Part shown: positions 1 through 8,920 of the stretch, piece after piece
How positions within the stretch are numbered: the stretch's first letter is position 1
Layout of the letters: each line of letters begins with the position of its first letter
Assembly (NCBI GenBank): GCA_913774665.1
Contig: CAJYHN010000012.1
Coordinates: 62,001 to 126,000 of the forward strand
Source: an uncultured Microbacterium sp.
GTDB lineage: Bacteria > Actinomycetota > Actinomycetes > Actinomycetales > Microbacteriaceae
DNA: 64,000 nucleotides
Direction: 5' to 3'
Position numbers and translations under genes: made by a program
Notes under the pieces: model-generated
The model's database searches: none
Seen by the model: the letters and a program-made list of their open reading frames with translations, nothing else
Told to the model about the DNA's origin: nothing

Positions 1-262
1 GGTCGGTGAGCATCATGTCGAGACCCGACTTCTGCTCCATCTCTTTGATGTCGGCGCCCGCGGCGAAGGCCTTCTCGCTGCCGGTCACCACGATCGCCCC
101 GACGCCGTCATCGGTGTCGAAGGCCTCGGCAGCCGCGACGACGTCGCGCATCGACTGCGTGTTCAGCGCGTTCAGCGCCTCGGGGCGGTCGAGGAAGATC
201 CAGCCCACGCGGCCCCGCTGCTCGACGCGGATCGTCTCGTATCCGGCATCCGGCTCGGTCAT
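1..262 (-). CDS. Enoyl-CoA hydratase, N-terminal part (runs off window)
   Basis: The minus strand reads from an ATG at 262 off the left edge and gives about 87 residues. Seen: a crotonase start with [11 protein letters not shown] near residue 25 and the oxyanion-hole motif [11 protein letters not shown] near residue 70. Family knowledge: such proteins hydrate 2-enoyl-CoA to 3-hydroxyacyl-CoA in the cytoplasm, in fatty-acid or branched-chain amino-acid breakdown. It lies 216 bp downstream of a same-strand acyl-CoA dehydrogenase, so the two probably catalyse successive steps. The catalytic glutamates fall outside the window, so hydratase versus isomerase or hydrolase activity cannot be decided. 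Confidence 0.88.
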   Translation of the reverse strand, partial: MTEPDAGYETIRVEQRGRVGWIFLDRPEALNALNTQSMRDVVAAAEAFDTDDGVGAIVVTGSEKAFAAGADIKEMEQKSGLDMMLTD

Positions 263-395
263 GGTGACTCCCGTCGTCTCGATGGTGATCGGAGCGGTCG
301 CGCCGCCCCTCGAATGCTCGCACGACCCACCGACATCTTCCGGGGTCTTGCCGCCGCGCGGGAGGCGTACCCACCCCGCGCGGTGCCCCCGTGGG

Positions 396-464
396 CGTTC
401 GGGGCGGATCCCGGCGTTCGGGGCGGAGGATTCACCCCCCGAACGACGGAGTCCGCCCCGAACG
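396..464. repeat. Intergenic palindromic element with GTTCGGGGCGGA arms
   Basis: The arm CGTTCGGGGCGGA occurs at 396-408 and again at 415-427. Its exact reverse complement TCCGCCCCGAACG is at 452-464, so the element folds into a long GC-rich hairpin with two alternative left arms. It lies between the acyl-CoA dehydrogenase stop and the enoyl-CoA hydratase start, inside a presumed operon. No T-tract follows, so it is not a typical intrinsic terminator. Confidence 0.7.
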
Positions 465-478
465 GAAGAGGGATCACC

Positions 479-1657
479 TCACGCGGCGAGCACGCTGCGA
501 CCCACGATGAGCCGCATGATCTCGTTCGTCCCCTCGAGGATCTGGTGCACGCGCAGATCGCGCACGACCTTCTCGATGCCGTAGTCCTGCAGATAGCCGT
601 AGCCGCCGTGCAACTGCAGCGCCTCGTTGGCCACGCGGAAGCCGACGTCGGTCGCGAACCGCTTCGCCATGGCGCACCGGGTCGCGGCATCCGGAGTCTT
701 CGTATCGAGCGCGGTCGCCGCATCGCGCACGAGCAGCCGCGCGGCCTCGAGCTCGGTCGCCATGTCGGCCACCGCGAACACGACCGACTGCTTCTCGGCG
801 AGGGCCTCGCCGAACGTGAAGCGCTCGTGCACGTACGAGACGGCGCGATCCAACGCCCAGCGCGCCCCGCCGATCGAGCAGGTGGCGATGTTGAGGCGGC
901 CGCCGTTGAGAGCGTTCATCGCGATCGAGAACCCGCGACCCTCGCCGCCGAGCAGGTTCTCGGCGGGCACGCGCACCTCGTCGAGGATCACGGGGCGGGT
1001 GGGCTGGGCGTTCCACCCCATCTTCTTCTCGTTCGGCCCGAACGACAGCCCCTCGGCGTCCGCGGGAACGAGGAAGGCGCTGATGCCGCGCGCTCCCGGC
1101 TCCCCCGTTCGCGCCATGACGACGTAGACCGTCGCCTCGCCCGCGCCGGAGATGAACTGCTTCACGCCCGTGAGCACGTAGGTGTCGCCGTGCCGGATCG
1201 CCGAGGTGGTGATGGCCGCGGCATCCGACCCCGCACCGGGCTCGGTGAGGCAGTAGGCGCCGAGATCGTCCATCGCCACCAGCGACGGCAGCCACCGCTC
1301 GCGCTGCGCGGCGGTGCCGTAGGTGTCGATCATCCACGCCACCATGTTGTGGATCGTGATGTAGGCCGTGACCGTCGGATCGCCGTAGGCGAGCTCCTCG
1401 AAGATCGCCACCGCGTCGGCGCGCGACAACCCGGCGCCGCCCACGTCGTCGTTGACGTAGACGCCGCCGAGACCCAGTTCCCCCGCGCGGCGCAGGACGT
1501 CGCGGGGGAAGTGCTTCTCGGCATCCCATTCGAGGGTGTGCGGGGCGAACTCGGTCGTGGCGAAGTCGCGCACGGCGTCGAGGATGGCGTCGCGCTCGTC
1601 GGAACTCAGGGTGCCGGTCGACGGGGCGTCGAGCGCGGGAGCAGGGGTGGTGTCCAT
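479..1657 (-). CDS. Acyl-CoA dehydrogenase (isobutyryl-CoA dehydrogenase-like)
   Basis: A 392-residue FAD-dependent acyl-CoA dehydrogenase of normal family length, which oxidises an acyl-CoA to the 2-enoyl-CoA and passes electrons to ETF. Seen: YCLTEPGAGSDAA in the middle domain and, at the C-terminus, LHGGYGY followed by ILEGTNEIMR. The glutamate of that last motif (about E375) sits where short-chain and isobutyryl-CoA dehydrogenases carry the catalytic base. The ATG at 1657 follows an AAGGAGA ribosome site. With the downstream hydratase and the 3-hydroxyisobutyryl-CoA hydrolase at 60.5-61.6 kb, valine degradation is the likeliest role; substrate choice is inferred. Confidence 0.9.
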   Translation of the reverse strand: MDTTPAPALDAPSTGTLSSDERDAILDAVRDFATTEFAPHTLEWDAEKHFPRDVLRRAGELGLGGVYVNDDVGGAGLSRADAVAIFEELAYGDPTVTAYITIHNMVAWMIDTYGTAAQRERWLPSLVAMDDLGAYCLTEPGAGSDAAAITTSAIRHGDTYVLTGVKQFISGAGEATVYVVMARTGEPGARGISAFLVPADAEGLSFGPNEKKMGWNAQPTRPVILDEVRVPAENLLGGEGRGFSIAMNALNGGRLNIATCSIGGARWALDRAVSYVHERFTFGEALAEKQSVVFAVADMATELEAARLLVRDAATALDTKTPDAATRCAMAKRFATDVGFRVANEALQLHGGYGYLQDYGIEKVVRDLRVHQILEGTNEIMRLIVGRSVLAA

Positions 1658-1695
1658 GCGGCTCTCCTTCGGAAGGCGACGGCGTCGTCGCTTCC

Positions 1696-1720
1696 GCCAG
1701 AATAGCTGGACGTCCTACTA
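1696..1720 (-). promoter_or_regulatory. Candidate operator/promoter of the acyl-CoA dehydrogenase
   Basis: A GGACGTCC palindrome (1708-1715), imperfectly extended as TAGGACGTCCAG, lies just upstream of a TATTCT -10-like hexamer (minus strand, 1699-1704). An operator overlapping the promoter would suit TetR-type control. No regulator gene is adjacent, and no good -35 was seen. Confidence 0.35.
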
Positions 1721-1737
1721 ATTGATAGAGGTACCGA

Positions 1738-2472
1738 CTACGAGGCGGAGACCCCGAACAGCGCACCGACCGCGTAGGTCGCGGCGAGCGCGAGCGCTCC
1801 GCCGATGACCGTGCGCAGCACCGCCCGCCCGCGACGGGCGCCGCCGATGTAGGCCGCGACGTAGCCCGTGACCGCGAGGGCGATGAGCACCGCGACGAAG
1901 GTGAGCGGCACGCGGATCTCGACCGGCACGAGCAGGATCGTCGCGAGCGGCAGCAGCGCGCCGATGGTGAACGCCACCGCCGAGGCGAGCGCCGCGGCCC
2001 AGGGGCTCACCACGTCGTCGGCGTCGATGTTGAGCTCGACCGCGAGGTGGGCCTTGAGGGCATCGGATGCCGTGAGCTCGTTCGCCACGCGCGTCGCGGT
2101 CTCGCGCGAGAGCCCCTGAGCCTCGTACATGCCCACGAGCTCGGCGAGTTCGGCCTCGGGATCATCGGCGAGCTCGCGCTTCTCCTTCTGGATGAGGGCG
2201 TGCTCGCTGTCGCGCTGGCTCGAGACCGAGACGTACTCGCCGAGGGCCATCGAGACGGCGCCACCGACGAGGGCGGCGAGCCCCGCGATGAGCACCGGAC
2301 CGGTGTCGCTCGTGGCCCCCGCGACGCCGACCACGACCGCGGCGGTCGAGACGATGCCGTCGTTGGCGCCGAGCACCCCGGCGCGCAACCAGTTCAGCCT
2401 CTGCGAGAGCCCCTGACGATGGGGCTCGTCGGGGTGCGCGCCGGGAGGTGCGGCGGGGGCGTTCTCACTCAT
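1738..2472 (-). CDS. VIT1/CCC1-family membrane transporter
   Basis: A 244-residue integral membrane protein of the VIT1/CCC1 family, which moves Fe2+ or Mn2+ across membranes. Seen: LRAGVLGANDGIVS at the first helix (family signature), MALGEYVSVSSQRD after helix 2, a soluble charged loop rich in Glu and Asp (about residues 85-150, the metal-binding region in this family) and three C-terminal hydrophobic segments. The ATG at 2472 was chosen over an upstream in-frame start at 2517 because a TACGCT hexamer lies exactly 6 nt before it, suggesting a leaderless mRNA. The metal is not determined from sequence. Confidence 0.88.
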   Translation of the reverse strand: MSENAPAAPPGAHPDEPHRQGLSQRLNWLRAGVLGANDGIVSTAAVVVGVAGATSDTGPVLIAGLAALVGGAVSMALGEYVSVSSQRDSEHALIQKEKRELADDPEAELAELVGMYEAQGLSRETATRVANELTASDALKAHLAVELNIDADDVVSPWAAALASAVAFTIGALLPLATILLVPVEIRVPLTFVAVLIALAVTGYVAAYIGGARRGRAVLRTVIGGALALAATYAVGALFGVSAS

Positions 2473-2478
2473 GAGACG

Positions 2479-2484
2479 AGCGTA
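2479..2484 (-). promoter_or_regulatory. -10 hexamer TACGCT for the VIT transporter (leaderless)
   Basis: Minus-strand TACGCT ends 6 nt before the ATG at 2472. Transcription would start at or next to the start codon. Confidence 0.5.
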
Positions 2485-2623
2485 GGGCCGCCCGGGCGCA
2501 CCGGGGTCCCTGGCCACCTCGTTCTCACGCCGTTCACCGGGTCGTCACGGACTCCAGGCAGAATCCACAAGATCGCGCCGCCCGCGCGGATCGCATCCCC
2601 CACCCGAACCCGAGGACACAGCC

Positions 2624-5600
2624 ATGCCTTCGACCTTCCTCCGCCGCGCCGCCGCGTTCACCGCGACGACCGCTGCGGTGTGCGCGCTCGCCCTGTCGAG
2701 CGCCACCGCGGCCTCCGCCGCGATCGTCCCCCAGCCCGTCTCCAACAGCGCCAGCGGCGCGGCCCTGTCGGTCACCCCGGTCGGCTCGTACGACACCGGC
2801 GTCTACAACGCGTCCGCAGCGGAGATCGTGCAGCCGTACCGCGACCGCCTCTTCGTCGTCAACGCGAAGGCCGCGACCGTGACGGTGCTCGACAACAGCG
2901 ACCCGAAGAAGCCGGTGAAACTGTTCGACCTCTCCTCGAACGGCGTCGCCAACTCGGTCGCCGTGCGCGACGACGGCCTCGGCGTGATCGCCTTCGAGGC
3001 CTCCACGAAGACCGACCCCGGTCATCTCCTCTTCTTCGACGCCAACAAGACGGATGCCGCGAGCGCCAAGCTCGGCGAAGTAACCGTCGGCGCGCTCCCC
3101 GACATGGTGACCTTCTCGAAGGACGGCTCCTACGCCGTCGTCGCCAACGAGGGCGAGCCGGCGGCGGACTTCTCGGTCGACCCCGAGGGCTCGGTCAGCG
3201 TCATCGCGCTGTCGTCCGCCCTGTCCGCCCCCGCGCAGAGCGCCGTCAAGACGGCGGGCTTCCGCGCCTTCGAGCCCGGCGGCACCAAGACGCTCGACTC
3301 CAAGGTGCGCGTGTTCGGACCCGATGTCGCCGCTCCGGGTCAGGATGCCGCGACCCTGTCGACCAACCGCGTCTCGCGCAACCTCGAGCCCGAGTACATC
3401 ACCACCGACGGCACCGTCGCCTACGTCACCCTGCAGGAGAACAACGCCGTCGCGACGGTGGATCTGACGAAGGCCGAGGTGACCGGCATCCTGCCCCTCG
3501 GCTACAAGGATTGGAGCAAGGTCGGACTCGACCCGAGCGACAAGGACGGCAAGATCGACATCCGCGCGATCGAGGGCCTGAAGGGCCTCTACATGCCGGA
3601 CGGGATCGCGTCGTACTCGGCGACCGCCAACGGCAAGGCGACGACCTACCTCGTCACCGCCAACGAGGGCGACGGGCGCAAGTGGGGCTCATTCGACGAC
3701 GAGGCGCGCATCAACGCCTTCGGCAAGAAGGGCCTGGCGCCCATCTGCACCTCGAGCCCGCTCGCGGGCCAGACGGCCGATGACGCCGCCGGTCGCCTCA
3801 AGGTCGTCACCGACCTCGGCAAGACCGCCGACGGCTGCTACAGCGAGCTGTACGCGTACGGCGGCCGCTCCTTCTCGATCTGGGACACCAAGGGTGCGCT
3901 CGTCTTCGACTCGGGCGACCAGTTCGAGCAGAAGCTCAAGGACGTCACTCCGCAGCTGTTCAACGTCTCGAACGACAACAACACCGTCGACGACCGCAGC
4001 GACGACAAGGGCCCCGAGCCCGAGAACGTCACGATCGGTGTGGTGGACGGTCGCACCTACGCCTTCATCGGCCTCGAGCGGGCGGGCGGCGTGATGGTCT
4101 ACGACGTCACGGACCCGACCAAGCCGGCCTACGTCACCTACGTCAACAACCGCAACGCCAACACCACCAAGGCGGACAAGACGATCGACTTCGCCGCGTC
4201 CGGCGACCTCGGCCCCGAGGGCATCACGTTCGTCTCGGCCCTGCGCTCGCCGACCGGCGTGCCGCTCCTGGTCACCGGCAACGAGGTGTCGGGCACGACG
4301 ACGGTCTTCGAGGTCCGCCCGACGCAGCCCAAGACCCCCGACCTGCAGATCCTCACGATCAACGACTTCCACGGCCGTCTGCTGCAGGAGAGCGGTGGCG
4401 TGGCCGGAGCGGGCGTGCTCGCCGGAGCCGTCGAGAAGTACCGCCAGCAGAACCCGAACACGCTGTTCGTCTCGGCCGGCGACAACATCGGCGCGAGCGC
4501 GTTCGAGTCCTTCATCGACCAGGACACCCCGACGATCAAGGCCCTGAAGGCCGCGACCCTGGATGTCAGTGCGGTGGGCAACCACGAGTTCGACCGCGGC
4601 TTCACCGACCTCACCACGCGGGTCATCCCGGCCTACGGCAACAACGCGGGAGCCTTCAGCGACTTCGCGCTCGGCGCCAACGTGTACAACAAGGGCACCA
4701 AGACGCCCGCGCTGAAGCCCTACACGATCAAGCAGGTCGGCAACACGAAGGTCGCTTTCGTCGGCACCGTGACCCCGCAGACCGCGGGCATGGTCGACCC
4801 GTCGAAGATCACCACGATCGAGTTCGGCGACGAGACCGAGGCCATCAACCGCGAGGCGAAGAACGCCCGCGCGGCGGGTGCCGACATCGTCATCGTCCTC
4901 GTCCACGACGGCTCCGAGAGCACGGACTGCACCACGATCGCGACCGAGACGACCGACTTCGGCGCCGTCGTCCGCGGCGCCTCGTCCGACGTGAACGCGA
5001 TCGTCTCGGCGCACACGCACCAGAAGTACTCGTGCACCATCGGCGGTCGCTCGGTGATCCAGACCGGCTCGTACGGCACGAACCTGGGCACGCTCGACAT
5101 CGATCTGGATGCCACCGGAAAGCTCGCCTCGATCACGCCCGGGGTTCGCGCGCTGCTCGACCCCGCGGTGACGCAGTACATCGCCTACCCGCAGGCGGCG
5201 ACCGCGAAGATCGTGGCGGAGGCCAAGACCACCGCCGACACGAAGGGCAAGGTCGAGGTCGGCACCATCACCGCCGACATCACCCGCGCGAAGAACGGTT
5301 CCGGCGGCGAGGACCGCGGCGCGTACTCCACCCTCGGTAACACCGTCGCCGACGTCTATCTCTGGGCGACGAGCGAGAACCCTTCGTTCAACGGGCAGGA
5401 CGCGCAGATCGCGTTCATGAACCCCGGCGGTCTGCGCGCCGACCTGCTGTACGGCTCCGACAACGGCTCGGTCTCGTACCGCGAGGCGGCGAACGTGCAG
5501 CCCTTCGGCAACACCCTGGTGACGCTGTCGCTCACCGGCGCCCAGCTGAAGCAGGTGCTCGAGCAGCAGTGGCAGCCCTCGGGTGCCGCGCGCCCCGTGC

Positions 5601-6376
5601 TCGCTCTCGGCGTCTCGAAGGGCTTCACCTTCGAGTACGACCCGAACGCGCCCACCGGCTCGCACATCAAGACGGTCCAGCTGAACGGAAAGGCGATCGA
5701 CGACAACGCGTCGTACCGCGTCGTGACCAACTCGTTCCTGGCGGCCGGCGGCGACAACTTCACCGCCTTCGCCCGGGGCACGAGCAAGGCCGACTCGGGT
5801 CAGATCGACCTCCAGGCCACGGTCGACTTCTTCACCGCGAAGAAGAGCATCGCCCCGTCGCCGCTGGGTCGGGCGTACCTGACCGGTTCGAAGCCCGTCG
5901 ACGAGGGGACCACCACGCCGACCACCAGCCCGAGCCCGACCACGAGCCCCACGGGTCAGCCCGGCGGCGCTCCCACGTCGTCGCCGTCGAGCTCGGTCAC
6001 GGTGAGCGCGAGCGCGACCCGCGTCGAGCAGGGCGGATCGTTCTCGGTCACCGTCTCGGGTCTGAACGCCGGCGAGCAGCTGACGGCCACGCTGAACAGC
6101 ACGCCGATCGTGATCACCGGCATCCCGGCCGCCGATGCCTCGGGCACGGTGACCTTCCGGGTGAGCGTGCCCGCGGCTCTCGAGCCCGGGGCGCACACGG
6201 TCGTCATCACGCGCGCCGACGGCACCGTGCTCCCCGCGCTCGCGATCCAGGTCGCCCGCAAGGGCAGCCTCGCCGCGACCGGCGCACAGGGCCCCTGGGG
6301 TATCGCCCTCGCGGGCGGAATGCTCGTGGTCGCGGGCGGCCTCGCCTTCGCACTGCGCCGCCGTCGTACGGTCTGA
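2624..6376 (+). CDS. Wall-anchored choice-of-anchor I / 5'-nucleotidase protein
   Basis: A 1250-residue secreted protein. Seen in order: signal peptide (twin Arg, hydrophobic run, ATAASAA cleavage region); a long beta-propeller-like region of the choice-of-anchor I type (to about residue 560); a metallophosphatase domain opening with TINDFHGRL (about 578) and containing GNHEFDRG (about 650); a 5'-nucleotidase C-terminal domain with NPGGLRADLL; a Thr/Ser/Pro linker (about 1095-1130); an Ig-like segment; then LAATG (about 1215), a hydrophobic helix and RRRRTV. Such enzymes release phosphate from extracellular nucleotides. LAATG resembles the LAxTG signal of class E sortases, so wall attachment is likely. 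A GAGG site lies before the ATG. Confidence 0.9.
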   Translation: MPSTFLRRAAAFTATTAAVCALALSSATAASAAIVPQPVSNSASGAALSVTPVGSYDTGVYNASAAEIVQPYRDRLFVVNAKAATVTVLDNSDPKKPVKLFDLSSNGVANSVAVRDDGLGVIAFEASTKTDPGHLLFFDANKTDAASAKLGEVTVGALPDMVTFSKDGSYAVVANEGEPAADFSVDPEGSVSVIALSSALSAPAQSAVKTAGFRAFEPGGTKTLDSKVRVFGPDVAAPGQDAATLSTNRVSRNLEPEYITTDGTVAYVTLQENNAVATVDLTKAEVTGILPLGYKDWSKVGLDPSDKDGKIDIRAIEGLKGLYMPDGIASYSATANGKATTYLVTANEGDGRKWGSFDDEARINAFGKKGLAPICTSSPLAGQTADDAAGRLKVVTDLGKTADGCYSELYAYGGRSFSIWDTKGALVFDSGDQFEQKLKDVTPQLFNVSNDNNTVDDRSDDKGPEPENVTIGVVDGRTYAFIGLERAGGVMVYDVTDPTKPAYVTYVNNRNANTTKADKTIDFAASGDLGPEGITFVSALRSPTGVPLLVTGNEVSGTTTVFEVRPTQPKTPDLQILTINDFHGRLLQESGGVAGAGVLAGAVEKYRQQNPNTLFVSAGDNIGASAFESFIDQDTPTIKALKAATLDVSAVGNHEFDRGFTDLTTRVIPAYGNNAGAFSDFALGANVYNKGTKTPALKPYTIKQVGNTKVAFVGTVTPQTAGMVDPSKITTIEFGDETEAINREAKNARAAGADIVIVLVHDGSESTDCTTIATETTDFGAVVRGASSDVNAIVSAHTHQKYSCTIGGRSVIQTGSYGTNLGTLDIDLDATGKLASITPGVRALLDPAVTQYIAYPQAATAKIVAEAKTTADTKGKVEVGTITADITRAKNGSGGEDRGAYSTLGNTVADVYLWATSENPSFNGQDAQIAFMNPGGLRADLLYGSDNGSVSYREAANVQPFGNTLVTLSLTGAQLKQVLEQQWQPSGAARPVLALGVSKGFTFEYDPNAPTGSHIKTVQLNGKAIDDNASYRVVTNSFLAAGGDNFTAFARGTSKADSGQIDLQATVDFFTAKKSIAPSPLGRAYLTGSKPVDEGTTTPTTSPSPTTSPTGQPGGAPTSSPSSSVTVSASATRVEQGGSFSVTVSGLNAGEQLTATLNSTPIVITGIPAADASGTVTFRVSVPAALEPGAHTVVITRADGTVLPALAIQVARKGSLAATGAQGPWGIALAGGMLVVAGGLAFALRRRRTV

Positions 6377-6389
6377 CGCATCGCCTGAC

Positions 6390-6425
6390 GAAACGGCCCT
6401 CACCCCTCGGGGTGGGGGCCGTTTC
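6390..6425 (+). terminator. Intrinsic terminator-like hairpin after the nucleotidase
   Basis: GAAACGGCCC and GGGCCGTTTC arms enclose a smaller CACCC/GGGTG pair with a CTCG loop, 13 bp after the stop codon. The gene on the other side converges, so the hairpin may serve both directions. There is only a weak T-rich tail. Confidence 0.75.
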
Positions 6426-6430
6426 CCTTC

Positions 6431-6496
6431 GCGCGAGTCGCCAGATCCTGTCGCTTCGGTGCCGGCATGAGCGACAGAACGTGGCGGCTCACGCGG
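6431..6496. repeat. TGTCGCT/AGCGACA palindromic element, copy 1
   Basis: An imperfect palindrome: left arm GCGAGTCGCCAGATCCTGTC, right arm AGCGACAGAACGTGGCGGCT. The TGTCGC/GCGACA core and the outer GAGTCGCC/GGCGGCTC are shared with the elements at 7451-7735 and 28879-28944. It lies between convergent genes. Confidence 0.65.
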
Positions 6497-6514
6497 GGCG
6501 CCGGGCGCGGAGTC

Positions 6515-7231
6515 TCAGGCGCGCAGCACCTGGACGTGGACTCCGGATGCCGCCGACTCGACGCGCCAGACCTGCCCCCTGCCCCGGACAGCCGGGGCCG
6601 CCCGCGCCGACATCACCAGGGCCGTGTGCTCGTCGATCGCCACGCCCTCGGTGACGAGCCCCGCGTCGATCGCGGCCACGAGACGCGACAGGGTCCCCCA
6701 CTGGGCGGCGTGCACGTCGACGGCGAAGTCCAGAAGACCGAGGCCCGGGCGCACCTCGACCTCGTCGAGCTCCTCGGCCGCGTCCTCCGAACCGACCTCC
6801 ACTCCGCGGACGCGGTATCCGCCGACGAGCGCGGGGCCGGCGGCGATCGCCGATCCGGCCGAGAAACCCGCGTACGGGACTCCCTCGCGGACGCGCGCGG
6901 TCACGGCATCCCGAATCTTCCCGAACGCGTCCAGATACGCCGGGGTGAGGCCGCCGCCGACGAAGAGGGCATCGGCCTCGAGCGCCGCGGCGTCGAACAG
7001 CTCGCCCTCGACGATCGACACGACGCGGATCTCTCCCGGAGCGGCGCCCGCCGCCTCGAGCAGGGCCCGGTGAAGCTCGATCCGGGGGTCGTCGGCGGCT
7101 TCGAGAACGAGCAGCACCGCGATGACGGGGGCGCGATCCGCGGCTCGCTGACGCGCCTCGGCGACGAAGGGACGCAGCAGGTCGCCGCAGCGGTCGATGT
7201 CACGGCCACCGCCGAGCAGATGAACACTCAT
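6515..7231 (-). CDS. Peptidase S51 / type 1 glutamine amidotransferase-like protein
   Basis: A 238-residue cytoplasmic protein of the peptidase E/cyanophycinase (S51) family. Seen: HLLGGG at the N-terminus, LFVGGGLTPAYLDAF in the middle, and GFSAGSAIA, the nucleophile-elbow motif holding the catalytic serine. Family members cleave Asp-X dipeptides or cyanophycin-derived peptides; the substrate here is unknown. The ATG at 7231 is preceded at 6 nt by GATACT, so a leaderless transcript is likely. It is transcribed alone, convergent with the nucleotidase. Confidence 0.8.
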   Translation of the reverse strand: MSVHLLGGGRDIDRCGDLLRPFVAEARQRAADRAPVIAVLLVLEAADDPRIELHRALLEAAGAAPGEIRVVSIVEGELFDAAALEADALFVGGGLTPAYLDAFGKIRDAVTARVREGVPYAGFSAGSAIAAGPALVGGYRVRGVEVGSEDAAEELDEVEVRPGLGLLDFAVDVHAAQWGTLSRLVAAIDAGLVTEGVAIDEHTALVMSARAAPAVRGRGQVWRVESAASGVHVQVLRA

Positions 7232-7237
7232 GCGCCC

Positions 7238-7243
7238 AGTATC
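7238..7243 (-). promoter_or_regulatory. -10 hexamer GATACT for the S51 peptidase (leaderless)
   Basis: Minus-strand GATACT lies 6 nt before the ATG at 7231. Confidence 0.45.
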
Positions 7244-7450
7244 CCGGGGCTGCTGCCGCTTCGCGTGCGTCGCCGCATCCGGCGACTCGCGCGGATCCGG
7301 GGTCGAAGGGGGGAGTTCCGCCTGCGCCCGGCCGCCGCCGGTGACATCGAGGGGCGCGCCGGGGTGCGCGCCGAGGTGCTGCGCGCCGACCGCGAACGCC
7401 TCGACCGCTTCGCCGAGCGTCGGGGGCGTCAGCGCCTGCGCGACTTGAGG
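7244..7450. other. Intergenic stretch without a supported gene
   Basis: GC-rich DNA between the peptidase promoter and the tandem palindromes. Reading frames are open on both strands, but I found no start with a ribosome site and no recognisable domain. I see nothing supportable here. Confidence 0.5.
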
Positions 7451-7735
7451 GGTCACTTTCTGTCGCCTCACGCGCGGCGAAGCGACACTTTCTGACCCCT
7501 CACGCGCGAGCGCGCGCGGCGCGCGCGCCGACCGGCCCGACCCACACCCCGCGCGAGGAGTCAGTTTCTGTCGCCTCACGCGCGGCGAAGCGACACTTTC
7601 TGACCCCTCACGCGCGAGCGCGCGAGCACGCGCGCGCGGACCGGCCGGACCCACACCCCGCGCGAGGAGTCAGTTTCTGTCGCCTCACGCGCGGCGAAGC
7701 GACACTTTCTGACCCCTCACGCGCGAGCGCGCGCC
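7451..7735. repeat. Three tandem copies of a 108-109 bp palindromic repeat
   Basis: The string TGTCGCCTCACGCGCGGCGA starts at 7461, 7569 and 7678, giving periods of 108 and 109 bp. Each copy holds inverted arms built on TGTCGC/GCGACA flanked by CACTTTCTGAC and GTCAGTTTC, so it can fold. It is the same family as 6431-6496 and 28879-28944. The array ends 7 bp before the thiolase stop codon and fills the gap between the thiolase 3' end and the S51 gene promoter. Confidence 0.8.
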
Positions 7736-7741
7736 CCCGCG

Positions 7742-8920
7742 TCAGTACCGGCGGAGCAGCGCGGCCAGGGCCTGGCCGCCGCCGATGCACATCGTCACGA
7801 CCGCGTACTCGAGGTCGCGGCGCTGCAGGTCGAGGGCCGCGCGGACGGTGAGGATCGCGCCCGTCGCCCCGACCGGGTGACCGAGGGCGATCGCTCCGCC
7901 GTAGGGGTTCACCTTCGCCGGGTCGAGACCCGCGTCGCGGATCACCGCGACCGCCTGGGCCGCGAACGCTTCGTTCAGCTCGATCACATCGACGTCGGCA
8001 GGGGTGAGCCCGGTCTGCTCCCACAGTCGCTGCAGGGCGATGACCGGGGTGTAGCCCATGATCTCGGGGTCGACGCCCGCGGTGGTCACGGCCTCCAGCG
8101 ACGCGAGACCCGTGAGCCCGCGCTCGCGCACGTCGTCCTCGCGCATGAGCACGGTCGCTGCCGCACCGTCGTTGATGCCCGAGGAGTTTCCGGCGGTGAC
8201 CGAGCCGTCCTTCTCGAACGCGGGCCGGAGCCCCGCCAAGGCCTCCATGGTGGTCCCCGGGCGCGGGTGCTCGTCGACCGAGACCTCGACCGGCTTTCGA
8301 CCACCGGTGGTCACGGGCACGATCTCCTCCGCGAAGGCCGCGCGGGCGGCATCCGTCGATGCCCTGCGCTGGCTCTCGACGGCGAAGGCGTCCTGCTCTT
8401 CTCGAGAGACGGAGTAGCGGGATGCCACGACCTCGGCCGTCGTGCCCATGTGCCGGCCGCTGAAGGGGTCGGTGAGGATCGCGAGCGTGCCGTCGAGCAG
8501 GGTCCGGTCGCCGAGGCGGGAGTTTCCCCGCGCGCCGTAGTCGAGGAAGGGCGTGCGCGACATGCTCTCGTCGCCCCCGGCCACGGCGACGTCGATGCCG
8601 CCCCAGCGGAGTTCCTGGGCTGCGGACCAGATCGCCTGCAGGCCCGAGCCGCACAGGCGGTTCACCGTGAAGGCGGGCACGCGTGTCGGCAGCCCCGCGG
8701 CGAGCGCGACGCGGCGCGCGTTGTAGGCGTCGGGGCCGTTCTGCGCGATGCAGCCCATGACGACCTCGTCGACGGCGTCCTTCTCGACACCGGCGCGGGC
8801 CAGGGCCTCGGTCACCGCGACCGCACCGAGCTCGTACGCGTCGACGCCCGACAGGGCGCCGCCGAACGACCCGATGGGCGTGCGCGCTCCCGAGACGAGG
8901 ACGATCTTCGGCGCCGACAT
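7742..8920 (-). CDS. Acetyl-CoA C-acyltransferase (thiolase)
   Basis: A 392-residue thiolase of normal length. Seen: [10 protein letters not shown] (nucleophilic Cys near residue 92), [15 protein letters not shown] (active-site His) and [11 protein letters not shown] (second Cys). Thiolases split 3-ketoacyl-CoA with CoA, or run in reverse to condense acetyl-CoA. The ATG overlaps the TGA of prpC by one base (TGATG), so translation is probably coupled and it is the last gene of the methylcitrate operon. A role in releasing propionyl-CoA from 2-methylacetoacetyl-CoA or 3-ketovaleryl-CoA would fit, but is inferred from position only. Confidence 0.92.
   Translation of the reverse strand: MSAPKIVLVSGARTPIGSFGGALSGVDAYELGAVAVTEALARAGVEKDAVDEVVMGCIAQNGPDAYNARRVALAAGLPTRVPAFTVNRLCGSGLQAIWSAAQELRWGGIDVAVAGGDESMSRTPFLDYGARGNSRLGDRTLLDGTLAILTDPFSGRHMGTTAEVVASRYSVSREEQDAFAVESQRRASTDAARAAFAEEIVPVTTGGRKPVEVSVDEHPRPGTTMEALAGLRPAFEKDGSVTAGNSSGINDGAAATVLMREDDVRERGLTGLASLEAVTTAGVDPEIMGYTPVIALQRLWEQTGLTPADVDVIELNEAFAAQAVAVIRDAGLDPAKVNPYGGAIALGHPVGATGAILTVRAALDLQRRDLEYAVVTMCIGGGQALAALLRRY

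Noticed and set aside
3689..6403. A 904-residue minus-strand frame opposite the nucleotidase gene
   Set aside because: It is an Arg/Gly/Asp-rich shadow frame typical of GC-rich DNA, fully antisense to a well-supported gene.
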